The position numbers and the translations under genes were made by a program. Positions 48,066 through 58,260 of a DNA stretch of 64,000 nt are shown piece after piece. Below the pieces are notes generated by a model. That model saw nothing but the letters and a program-made list of their open reading frames with translations. It was not told where the DNA came from and made no database searches. The stretch's first letter is position 1. Each line of letters opens with the position of its first letter. The DNA comes from Neostapfia colusana (taxonomy: Eukaryota; Streptophyta; Magnoliopsida; Poales; Poaceae), in assembly GCA_030760725.1 (NCBI GenBank), contig JASWHV010000013.1, positions 34,506,699 to 34,570,698 on the forward strand. Reading direction: 5' to 3'.

Positions 48066-51000
48066 TGTAAAAGTCCCAAACTTGTTAATAGAAAACTTGA
48101 GCTATGAATAAAGTTGAGTTTATATACAAGAAATGGGACTTACAAAAACTTTTGTTTACTCATAAAAGTGTTGACATGTGCAATAAAACTTTGAATTCAG
48201 TTTGAATTAAGAGGGTCACTTCAAAAAGAAGAAGGGCATTTTTCAAAAGAGGAAATTCAAACTGTTGTTTAAAAAGTTGTATTTGCAATGACCAACTCAA
48301 AGATCAGAGGACATATTTGAATTCCACAGGTCCAAATTATGAGGGAGCCAAGTTTTGAGCAAATTTGGAGAGGCTTTGATAGAAATATCCAATAGACTTG
48401 TAAATTTCACCCAAATTTGAATTTAAACTTGAAACTGTGGCACAAATTGTCAAATGGCAAAATGGCCTTGTATTTGGACCCCTCACAGATGAATTTACAA
48501 GGTGTCAAAGTTTGAAGATATTTGGGAGATGGACTGTGGGTTCCAATGGTCATTGAGGGGAGGGAAAGACTTAGCACTTAAGCAAATGCTCTCTGTTCAG
48601 ACTCACTCAAACCGGTTCCCCGTTTTTGCTCGAAGAACCGAACACGCGCGCGTGCCACCGAAGCAACGCGACCGCCAGCTCCCGAGCTGCTTCGACGTCG
48701 GTTCCCCCGTGCCCTTATCGGTCTCCCACCGAGCGCACACTTCACAACAACGAGCCCACGTCCGAGCCACGCCCCCTCCTCGCCACAGCGCTGTTTCCAG
48801 GAGCTTTTGGCCGCCGCCGCGCCCACACGCTCGGGCTCCCGTCGTCAACCCTCTCCCCGAGCCGTGGACACTCGGACAAGCTCGGAAGCAGCGTCGCCCA
48901 CGCTCCCTGAAGCTGTCAAAGCCAATTCCGAGGGTGCAGCGGGCTGCAATCGCCTCGGCGAGCCGGTTCTTCCCTGGCGGCCCAACCTCGGCGACTTGAC
49001 TTCAAACCAAGCCCCTACGGTGTTTCATGCCCAACAAAGCCACAAATAAGGTTGGTTATCTCCTCTCCTTGCTGTCCACCGAGTTCAGGGTCATTTCATG
49101 GGACCGCCTAGCCAGAATTTGAGTTTTACTCACGGCGGTTTCTTCGGGTCGCCGGCTCCAGACAAGGAAATTCTCCCCCAAGGTGTGAGGGCGTCCAGTT
49201 ATGTGCTGGTGTCATGATCCTCATCCTCCTACGGACCTCCTCGACCAATCAGCGCACGATTCCATCAACCCTAGCCGAAGAAAGCCCAGTTTTTACTCTG
49301 TCGCCGCAAAAACCACCTCGGGCGCACGGTGACAGCATAGCTAGCGGCCTCTCCAAGCAAAATTGGGCACACGTCGATGAGCTACACCTTCCACTGATGC
49401 TGTAGTGCTAATCCTTCATGTTTTTGGCGAGCTAGAACGGCGGCGCTACGTCGCCGAAGCTCGGTTAAGCCGCCACACTGTCGCGAGCTCGGTTAGGGCC
49501 GACGTCGGTGTGGGGAAACCCTCTCCCCGTGTTCAGCGCACGAAATTAGGGGCTGACGGCAAGTTTGAGCACGGGAAGTGAACGGAAGACCGGGTTCCGA
49601 AGTTCTCCGGCGAGCTCCGGCGGCGGGGGTCGCGCGGGAGCCGGAGGAAGACGAAGATGGTCGGTCCCACCCGTCAGAGGCTGAAGTTAAACATACGGGA
49701 TCCTCTGTGGCCTCGGATTAAACTGTGACAACGCGGGCACGAGTCTGTGACCCCGTGTGGCATGGTTCCCGCAGTTGACACGTGTACGAGGGGCCCGCGG
49801 TCAGAGTTTAAATAATTCTATGTTTAATTTGAAGTCCAAATTAAGTTCAAACTTTGGAACTGCATTACTTTTGCTAGGGAGCTCCAAAATTTGTGATTCA
49901 AATTGGGTTGGATTCAGGATGAAAAGGCCTATCCAAATATGCAACCCAATTTGTACTAAAATCAATAGAAAATTCTGTAAAATTCTTTCAATCTTTTCGG
50001 CAAAAGAATTTTTGAGGGAGTTTGGTTTATCCAAAAATCCCAAACTTTTCCAGAATATTCTATAGGATAGTAGGAGACTCCTGTAAAAGTTTCAGCTCAT
50101 TTGGAGTTGATTTATTTAGGGTAATTCTGATTCCAAGTTTCTGTTTCAAATGAATACAGAAACATTTTCAGAGAATTTCCAAAACTTGGAAATTCAGTTC
50201 TGGGCATTCCTTAGCTCCAAAAATCCTAGGAAAATTCATGCATGGTCCCTAAGCTATGTATGAAATTGTAGTTCACTTGGATTTGCATGAAAGTGCAAAT
50301 TTATTCAAAATTAATTCCTTTTTGCATAGATGCTTAGGGAATTATTCTGGGTGATCTACTTAGTGAAATATTCTGAATTTTGGTCCAGAGGACTTTCTTG
50401 TTACAAGGAACTCACAACAAAATTTCCAGCTCCATTGGAGCCCTGGATCGGTAGTATTCTGTTCCACAACTAGTTGATCCCCACCCAAGTGATGAAACCC
50501 CACTCATCACTTGATCTTAGTACTTAAACACAAACCCAAACCACTAGCACCAGTGTCATTTTAAATTCTTAAACAGATTTCCAGTTTGAAACTTGTCTTT
50601 AGAACTTGATAGCAAAGGTTTTACAATTAAACATGTATGCATATTCATAACGTGTAGTGGTTAAACGTGGATAAGTGAAGATTTGATCAAGGAGCAAGAA
50701 GGCAGGGATTAAGCTTCAAGTCATCATCAGCAACTAACTTCATCTCATCTGACTTTAGTCACCTGCAAAACCAAGGCAAGCCCCGGTTTGCATTTAAGCA
50801 ATTTTATAAAGTTTTTCATTTGTTCACTACTATCGGTCAAATTTTGTATGTGCATTAGGTCAAGGATGTTTTATACTCCACTTGCATAACAAAACATGAA
50901 CCCTGAGGTCAAGGGTAGAATTGTGTCATCGCTGTAGAATAAGGCCATGCTAAATAGACTAGGGCATCCGGTAGAAGACGAGTAGTTGGAATCTACTCGC

Positions 51001-52183
51001 GAGCTATAGTTCAGAATATCATAAGTGTGGTTGGGGAATGAAGCAAACTAAAGTTTACATTTCTAAAGATGAGACCGGGCAGCGGGGTTAGGCAGCGACA
51101 AGACGAGGTCTTGGTCGCGTAGCTCTGCCTGTGTCGGTTAAGGACCGAAGCGTGTGCAGCCACGCTGAGCAAGTTTTGAGTTGTGTACCGGGTGCTTACT
51201 AATATATGGGAACCAGGAAACCGATGTACCAGGTTCACTGGGTTGTAGAGGCATACCACATCGTCTCATTAGACCTATGAGCCCAAGACGGCGCGACCGG
51301 TTCTACAGTCTAGTGTCCTGAGAAAGGTTGCCACATACAACGTAATGAAGGACGCCAGAGTTGGGTCTTCAGAGGCGGGCGTATGTGTCGAGTTATCCGG
51401 GTTGTGTTTGATTCGAATCACCGTCCCTCGCAGTTATGAGTACCGCTTGCTCACTGTGTTGTGACGTAGTAAGCAAGTTGTGTGGGAACAGTTTGCAAAA
51501 GTATAATTGCTGCTATGATTATGTTAAACTGCATGAGAACCTTGTTTGAAGTAGAGATAGAGCAAACTAAATTTATTTTTCACCTTGGGACAAGTAACAT
51601 TGGAATGAAGCGTTTCTTGTTTGATTGTGGAGTTCCAATGTTGCTGGGCACAAGGTCACTACTATTATGGCTAAAATCTGAAAGTTAAGTATGAACTCGT
51701 AGGCGAGTCTTTTCGGAAATGACAGGCTTAAGTCTTAGGTTACTTTCATGTAGAGTTTCATGTCTTAGGAGAGATGGTTAAGTCTTGCTGAGCCTTTGTG
51801 CTCACCCTTGCTATATAAGTGGTTTTGCAGGTAACCCTCAACGCTATAAAGAAGGTTTTCCGGTGAGACTCGGGAACTTCTGAGTCATGTCACACTTGGA
51901 GAACCTAGCCGCTGCCATGTCTTCGTGTTGCTAGCGAGAGGAGTCCGCGGGCTGGATCTCTTCTCGAGTGCTTCTTAGATATTCAACGTGAGCTGTTTAT
52001 AGACTTCCGCTGTAGCTATTTTATGTAAATTATTTACAAGAATAATTGTAACCTTCTGCTTTTGATTTATGTAATACTGTATTCCTTATATGTGTGCTGT
52101 TGGGTGCCGCATAACACGGCACCACCCAATGCGATTCCTCGGGCGAGGCGGCACGGCACCGTGATCGAGGTCGGGCCCCGACA
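48066..52183 (+). repeat. Element A 5' LTR, 4118 bp
   Basis: It has an AT-rich start, a GC-rich middle (48600-49800), then an AT-rich part and a conserved 3' third with the palindrome TGATTCGAATCA (51409-51420), CACCGTCCCTCG, GTGACGTAGTAA and the stem-loop 51789-51804. TGTGCTGTTGGGTGCCGC lies near the end (52092). Confidence 0.95.
51789..51804 (+). ncRNA. Conserved LTR stem-loop (TGAGC/GCTCA)
   Basis: The stem is TGAGC ... GCTCA with a 6-base loop, set between CTTGC and CCTTGC. Equivalent stems are at 8975-8990, 41702-41717, 61966-61981 and, reversed, 42168-42183 and 46825-46840. The B family has TGAGTAC/GTACTCA at the same place (12695-12713, 23970-23988, reversed 17064-17083 and 33369-33387). 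This is a predicted transcript structure. Confidence 0.55.
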
Positions 52184-52186
52184 GCG

Positions 52187-52199
52187 TGGTATCAGAGCC
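52187..52199 (+). other. Primer-binding site of element A
   Basis: TGGTATCAGAGCC lies three bases after the 5' LTR and is complementary to the initiator tRNA-Met 3' end. Confidence 0.93.
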
Positions 52200-53731
52200 G
52201 CATTGGTAATGGCGCACGGAATAAGGATGGTATTACGACAAAAACATAGGATACGGTGAGGAAACGATATTAGGCCCACATAAGGACTATAGTAGTGTAG
52301 TTACTTAAAGTGGCAAGACTAACATATGTGTTTTAATTCTGAATTTTCATTACGTAATGACGCACCTACGCTCAGGTAAACATGGTAAGAAACGCCACCG
52401 AAAGCGGTTCAATTTCGGTTAGCTCCCCTGACGAGGAAAGTGGTTCAGGGATAGGTCTCACAGCTTGGTGTGCGACGTCAATATGAAACTCTTGGACTCT
52501 TCATGTTCCTGAGTTCATATCAAACGCTGATCCCTAGCGTGCATTAGGCAAGTAAGTGGAGACCCCATCGCATGGTCAGTAACGCGAGAGTGTGTTCGCC
52601 TGGAAGTAGCCCAGGAGGACATACGCAGCGCTTGCCATCGGCGTGCCCTGCAGGGCAGTAGATGGTATCCGTTGGGTTGATAACATTGCCAGCCGTGACG
52701 ACCCGTTCATGACATACTCGGGTTCCCCGTCGTGTGGTGTTGAAACACGATCACGTGCCTTGAGACGTGGCTTAACTCAAGGATGGCCGTATGACAATGA
52801 TATGGTCGTTTGTATTTACTTTCAATTATGGTACTGCCTGAAATGAAATAACCTTTGAGTGCACCACTATTGAGTGTTCTTCTGCAGGTACTAACCACGT
52901 ACGTATCCCATGTAGTACACATGTGTGAGAGACCATCTTAGTGCCACTGATTATACGTATATGCCGGTATGATCCGGCGTAGGATTTTCTTTGGTGAGGT
53001 AACGTAGTACCGACATGTTTCTTACGGTGCATCGACACCGTACTACACTTAATAACCTCTTCCCTATGAAGAAATGATTCACGAACTAACTTTCAACTAA
53101 AAATGGAAGTTGAAACAAATATTAGTTACTGAACTCTTATTTTGAGCTAAGATTCAAATGAGAGAATCACTAGGCTGCAAAGATTTCAAAAACAGAGTGC
53201 TCTGTTTCTGGCAGAAATTCTTGCTGGACATTAACAGAGCATAACTCTGAGTAGCTTGACCCAATTAAGGTGTATGATACAGTTCTGGAAATATTTTCAA
53301 GTGATCTACAACTTCTTTGTAGACCTCTAGAGCAAAATCACAGGTTAAGTGGGTGAAAAGTCCAGTTGAAGGCAAACTGTTCAGAACCAGGACAGTAGCA
53401 AAGACCTCTCTGGACCTTCTGTTTTTAAGCCATAACTTCCTGTAGAAAAATCCTTAAGGAGCCCATGATACACTGTTGGAAAGATACTGAAGTTTATTAC
53501 AACTTTGGTATTGAACTCAAGTCAAGAATCCATAGTTAACTTGAGTAAAATTTGGAGTTTGTGTGAACTGGTCAGGGTAATCCGGCTGATTATAATTTAG
53601 CGTACTTAACATTTGTTTAAACATGAATGTGGTTATGCTTTCATAAAGTTCATGACATGTTCATGTTTTACTTATCTTTACTTACTACTGAGATAGAATT
53701 TTGATTGACTCAAAATTTTGTTTCGTGCAGT
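52200..53731 (+). other. Leader of element A
   Basis: This is 1.5 kb without a coding domain. It holds the three stem-loops at 52701-52782. Towards the end there are two similar passages about pain-free folding words such as TTCTGGCAGAAATTC and TCCTTAAGGAGCC. It ends TTTGTTTCGTGCAGT immediately before the gag ATG, a good match to a plant splice acceptor. Confidence 0.7.
52701..52782 (+). ncRNA. Three conserved stem-loops in the element A leader
   Basis: The pairings are ACCCG/CGGGT (52701-52705, 52719-52723), TCGTGT/ACACGA (52730-52735, 52745-52750) and CCTTGAG/CTCAAGG (52758-52764, 52776-52782). In the second stem, a C-G pair of element A is replaced by T-A in the older element (46002-46024), which keeps pairing. 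The position between primer-binding site and gag is where packaging and dimerisation signals lie in retroelements; that role is inference. Confidence 0.6.
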
Positions 53732-54700
53732 ATGGTACGCACACATTCTCAATTGGAGCTTGGAGATTCAAGTCGAGATGGGAATGACTCGACTTCATTA
53801 CAAGAGCCATTGCCAACCGGATTGGCTGAAATTATGGCAAGGATGAATGAAACTCTCCAAACTCTAGTTCAGCAAGGCATAAATAGAGAAGCTCAACATC
53901 ACATGCCAACCCCGAGCACGTATCTGGATTTCTTGGCGACACAGCCGCCGGTATTCTCTGAGGCAGCTGACCATTGTGAAGCAAACTACTGATTACGTGT
54001 CATTGAGTCCAAGTTCGGGTTGATCCCATGTGATGAATTCTCGAAGACTCTATATGCCACTCAGCAGCTTCACGGCTTTGCTGGAGCATGGTGGGCAGAC
54101 TACCTTGCTGTCCAACCAGCAGGGCATCGTGTCACATGGGCGGAGTTCCAGGCTGCATTTCATGCTCGTTTGATTCCTGCGGGCATAATGCAAACCAGTC
54201 TGGATGAATTCTGGAATCTGAAGCAAGGGGACATGAGTGTTATTGAGTATGCGAAGGAATTCAATCGCTTAGCTCAATATGTCCCTGACTATGTGAAATC
54301 ACCAGCCATGAAAGGTTATCATTTCTACCAAGGGCTGACCGCTAGACTGCGATGTGAATTGGCTCAAGTTAGCCAAGAGAATTCTGATGAGTTTGTGAGC
54401 TGTTCTATCACTCAGGAATATTATTCCAAGCTCTATCTCAAAGAAAAGAGGGAGAGGGACTCATCACAGGAGGAATGCAATCATCTACCGCAGAAGTATT
54501 GGTTGGTGACCCGTTCACCTTCCGGTCGAGAGATTCCACAAGAGGTGCAATCATTCTGGGAGTGTGATGACTCTTTTACTCCACAGAGGTCATATTCACC
54601 TCCACCGCAGCAGAAACCTATTTCTTATGCACCTAAGTATCAACAAGGTGCACCAGAATACTTTTCCCTCAAGAGGTTGAAGAGGAACAAGTTGCTGTCT
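53732..54700 (+). pseudogene. Element A Gag
   Basis: The start is ATG 53732 (MVRTHSQLELGDSSRDG); the in-frame ATG at 53705 lies upstream of the likely acceptor site. The capsid-like region has YLDFLATQPPVFSEA, ATQQLHGFAGAWWADYL, TWAEFQAAFHARLIPAGIM and EYAKEFNRLAQYVPDYV. A TGA at 53990-53992 interrupts it without a frame change. A frame change near 54660 moves it into the protease frame. I see no CCHC zinc knuckle between 54500 and 54900, unlike the related copy at 3820, so it was lost or this copy is deleted there. Confidence 0.88.
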
Positions 54701-55946
54701 CAGCTGAACCAAGTGCTGTCCCACTTCACGTTGACAATGAGCTCCACGTCAATGAAGCAACTGAACCGAGCAGCAACATTGTGTCTGCGGGTCCAGCGCC
54801 AAAGAGTGATCTTGGAGAGCCAAGAAAAGCTATGTCCAAAGTGGGAACAGTCAATTATATGTCAGTCGATGATCTGCCAAAGGGAGGACCTGTTCTTGCC
54901 GGCAGGTTCACCTTAAATGACAAGCCGGTTGTCATTTTATTCGACTCTGGTGCAACACATAACTTCATTAGAAGGGCGACGGTGATCACGGATCAGATCT
55001 CCACAACTATCACAAAAGGTTCTTAACTTATTCATTCGCCAGGTGGAGACATATCAACTAATGAAGTCGTCTCTCGAGCACCACTTTGTTTTGGTGGAAA
55101 ATTTATCCTACCACCCTCATCATTCTCGAAGACCAAGGAATCAATGCCATATTGGGAATATCATGGTTGACCTTCCATAAGGCTGTTCTGGACATCGAGA
55201 ACAGGAGTGTTCACTTGGACTCTCCACTTCACGGACGTCAAACATTGTATCTCGGCGAAGCGGTTTCCAAAGACCCGGAAGTATGTAATGCCGAGGTGTG
55301 CAAGATAGAAGACATTCCGGTAGTCCGTGAATATCGGGACGTGTTTCCCGAAGATCTTCAAGGCTTACCACCTGAGCGTCAGGTGGAGTTGAAAATAGAA
55401 TTGATACCAGGAACCACGCCGATCTCTCGGAGACCATACAAAATGGCTCCGAGTGAATTAGCAGAATTGAAGGGGCAACTGAAAGATCTGATGGACAAGG
55501 GGTTCATTCGTTCAAATTCATCACCATGGGGTTGCTCAGCTTTATTTGTGAAGAAGAAGGATGAGACGCTGAGGCTATGCGTCGATTATCGTCCTTTAAA
55601 TGCTGTGACAATAAAGAACAAGTATCCACTACCACGAATTGATATTCTCTTCGATCAGCTAGTGGGTGCTAAAGTCTTCTCTAAGATGGACTTAAGGTCA
55701 GGATATTATCAAATCAAGAACCGGGCGGAAGATATCCCCAAAACAGCATTCTCGACAAGATACGGACTCTATGAGTATCTTGTCATGTCATTTGGGTTGA
55801 CCAATGCTCCGGCTCACTTTATGAACCTTATGAACTCGGTATTCAGGCCGGAGCTGGACCAATTCGTCGTGGTATTCATCGACGACATCCTGGTCTATTC
55901 CGAATCGGAAGAGGAACGCGCTAAACATTTGCATATTGTGCTCTAA
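54700..55946 (+). pseudogene. Element A protease and reverse transcriptase
   Basis: The protease signature VILFDSGATHNFI has its Asp at 54943-54945. A TAA at 55024-55026 and a one-base loss near 55105 break protease. RT is then open from 55110 to 55943, with SSPWGCSALFVKKKD, LCVDYRPLNAVTIKNKYP, FSKMDLRSGYYQIK, SFGLTNAPAHFMNLM and the catalytic FIDD at 55875-55886. A TAA at 55944-55946 ends it early, before the thumb and connection. The RT core residues look intact. Confidence 0.9.
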
Positions 55947-56071
55947 CGACTGAGAGATCACAAGCTCTATGCAAAGTTTAGTAAATGTGAATTCTGGATC
56001 AACCAAGTGCCATTTCTTGGGCACATTATTTCAGCAGAAGGCATTGCTGTTGATCCAAGAAGATTGAACAA

Positions 56072-58195
56072 GTGCTGAAGTGGAAGTCTCCAACATCCGT
56101 CCATGAAGTGCGTAGCTTCTTGGGTTTGGTGGGATATTATCGGAGGTTCATCCCGAGCTTCTCAAAAATCTCCAAACCTATGACGAAGCTACTGAAGAAG
56201 GGCATCAAATATGATTGGAGCAAGCCATGTGAGGAAGCTTTTCAAGCGTTGGTGAAACACCTCACAACAGCCCCAATTCTAGCTCAACCGGATACAACCA
56301 AGCCCTTTGATGTTTATTGTGATGCATCTGGCGTCAGACTTGGTTGTGTACTCATGCAAGGAGGACGTGTGGTCGCATATGGATCACGGCAATTACGGAA
56401 TCATGAGCAGCATTATCCCACTCATGATCTCGAACTTGCTGCCGTGGTATTAGCTTTGAAGATGTGGAGACATTACCTATTGGGAAATTTGGTTCATCTC
56501 TACACTGACCACAAGAGCTTGAAGTACATATTCACTCAGAAAGAGTTGAATATGCGACAACCGCGATGGTTGGAGCTGAATAAAGACTATGAGATTGAAA
56601 TTCATTATCATCCGGGCAAGGCAAATGTGGTTGCCGATGCACTCAGCTGGAAGTCTCATATTCATAACCTAACCATTGCGCCGATAGAAGAGGAAGAACC
56701 AAGTCTCTACTTGGTTCCATATGGAGCTATACATAATCTAGCCCTCATACCCACAATAAAAGAGGAGGTTATGGAAGCTCCAAAGAAAGACAAGGGCATG
56801 GCTCATATCAAAAGGAGGTTGAAGAACGGGGAGATGAAATGTTTCTTTTTAGATGATGAAGACACCCTATGGTTCAAGGACCGGATAGTCATACCACGTG
56901 ATATGAGGCTGTGGAAGAAAATTTTGGATGAGGCTCACTTATCCAAATTTTCTATTCATCCGGGCAGCAACAAGATGTACCAAGAACTGAAGACCAAATT
57001 TTGGTGGACCCGGATGAAGAGAGAGGTTGCTAAATACGTATCAGATTGTGATACGTGTCGGCGAGTTAAAGCCGACCACATGAAGAAGGAGGGAACCTTA
57101 CAACCGCTGAGTGTCCCGACATGGAAGTGGGAGGATATTAGTACGGACTTTATTGTTGGATTACCTCTCACGGCTAATAAGCATGACTCGGTTTGGGTAA
57201 TCGTGGATCGGTTAACCAAGTCAGCCCATTTCATCCCGGTGCATACGGGATACCATGCCAAGAAGTATGTCGAGCTATATATTGCAAGAATATTATGCCT
57301 ACATGGAGCTCCCCGAACGATCATCTCCGATCGAGGCGCGCTGTTTGTTGCTCGTTTCTGGGAGCAGCTACATGCATCGCTGGGAACCAAATTGATTAGA
57401 AGCTCTGCATATCATCCTCAAACCGAAGGGCAAACGGAGAGGGTGGATCAAGTTCTCGAAGATATGCTTCGAGCATGTGCCATCCACCACGGTAAGAGCT
57501 GGGATGATCACTTACCATTGGCGGATTTCTCGTATAACAACGGTTATCAAGCGAGCATAAAAATGGCACCTTATGAAGCTCTCTATGGCCGGAAGTGCCG
57601 CACACCCTTGAACTGGTGTGAATCCGGCGAGAGAGTGATTTACGGGATTGATCTCGTAAATGAAGCTGAAGAGAGGGTAAGGCTTATTCAAGCAAATCTT
57701 AAAGCCGCTCAGGCCATACAAAAGAGCTATGCGGATAAGAGATGTCGTCCTCTGGATTTCCATGTTGGGGACCACGTATACCTCCGCGTATCTCCTAAGA
57801 AGGGCATTCACCAATTCGGAGTGAAAGGAAAATTAGCTCCGCGTTTCATCGGTCCCTTCGTCATCATTGAAAGGTATGGACCCGTGGCATGCCGTTTGGA
57901 GTTGCCGGCAGCCTTAGCCGGAGTTCATAATGTCTTCCACATATCCCAGTTGAGGAAGTGCTTGAAAGTTCCAACGGAGGTTCTCACGGGAGACATAGCA
58001 GATTTGAAGCCGGACCTCACTTATGTTGACCGACCAACCCGGATAATTGATGAGAAGACTCGCGACACAACAAATCGGACGTTGCGATTTTTCAAAGTGC
58101 TATGGGAAAATCACACGTCCGAGGAAGATACATGGGAAAGCGAGGAGTATTTGCAACGCAATCATCCGGAGTTGTTAGAGGCTTATGTTGAGTAG
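56072..58195 (+). CDS. Element A RNase H-integrase-chromodomain, open frame
   Basis: The frame is open for about 707 codons. It is the continuation of pol after a one-base loss near 56058, not a natural start; the first codon is GTG. Domains in order are the RT tail (FLGLVGYYRRFI), RNase H (VYCDASG at 56321, YTDHKSLKYIF near 56501) and the ADALSW linker. The integrase HHCC region (FSIHPGSNKMY ... CDTCRRVKADH, 56950-57080) precedes the D,D-35-E core with Asp 57146-57148, Asp 57329-57331 and Glu 57437-57439. The GPF region (GKLAPRFIGPFVIIERYGP) comes next, then the chromodomain (58010-58190). It stops at TAG 58193-58195. Integrase would insert the cDNA in the nucleus. All catalytic residues I could check are present. 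Confidence 0.93.
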   Translation: MLKWKSPTSVHEVRSFLGLVGYYRRFIPSFSKISKPMTKLLKKGIKYDWSKPCEEAFQALVKHLTTAPILAQPDTTKPFDVYCDASGVRLGCVLMQGGRVVAYGSRQLRNHEQHYPTHDLELAAVVLALKMWRHYLLGNLVHLYTDHKSLKYIFTQKELNMRQPRWLELNKDYEIEIHYHPGKANVVADALSWKSHIHNLTIAPIEEEEPSLYLVPYGAIHNLALIPTIKEEVMEAPKKDKGMAHIKRRLKNGEMKCFFLDDEDTLWFKDRIVIPRDMRLWKKILDEAHLSKFSIHPGSNKMYQELKTKFWWTRMKREVAKYVSDCDTCRRVKADHMKKEGTLQPLSVPTWKWEDISTDFIVGLPLTANKHDSVWVIVDRLTKSAHFIPVHTGYHAKKYVELYIARILCLHGAPRTIISDRGALFVARFWEQLHASLGTKLIRSSAYHPQTEGQTERVDQVLEDMLRACAIHHGKSWDDHLPLADFSYNNGYQASIKMAPYEALYGRKCRTPLNWCESGERVIYGIDLVNEAEERVRLIQANLKAAQAIQKSYADKRCRPLDFHVGDHVYLRVSPKKGIHQFGVKGKLAPRFIGPFVIIERYGPVACRLELPAALAGVHNVFHISQLRKCLKVPTEVLTGDIADLKPDLTYVDRPTRIIDEKTRDTTNRTLRFFKVLWENHTSEEDTWESEEYLQRNHPELLEAYVE

Positions 58196-58246
58196 TTGTC
58201 CTCTCCACACTGTCCTTAATCATGAATCTTGGGACGAGATTCTTTT

Positions 58247-58260
58247 TAAGGGGGGAGGAA
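58247..58260 (+). other. Polypurine tract of element A
   Basis: AAGGGGGGAGGAA lies directly before the 3' LTR and is the same as at 357-370. Confidence 0.88.

Noticed and set aside
48502..48999. A 165-codon ORF present at the same place in both LTRs of element A (also 58698-59195)
   Set aside because: The two copies are alike because the LTRs are copies of one another. The ORF lies in a GC-rich tract with overlapping ORFs on both strands, has no recognisable domain, and is not kept in the other LTRs of the group.
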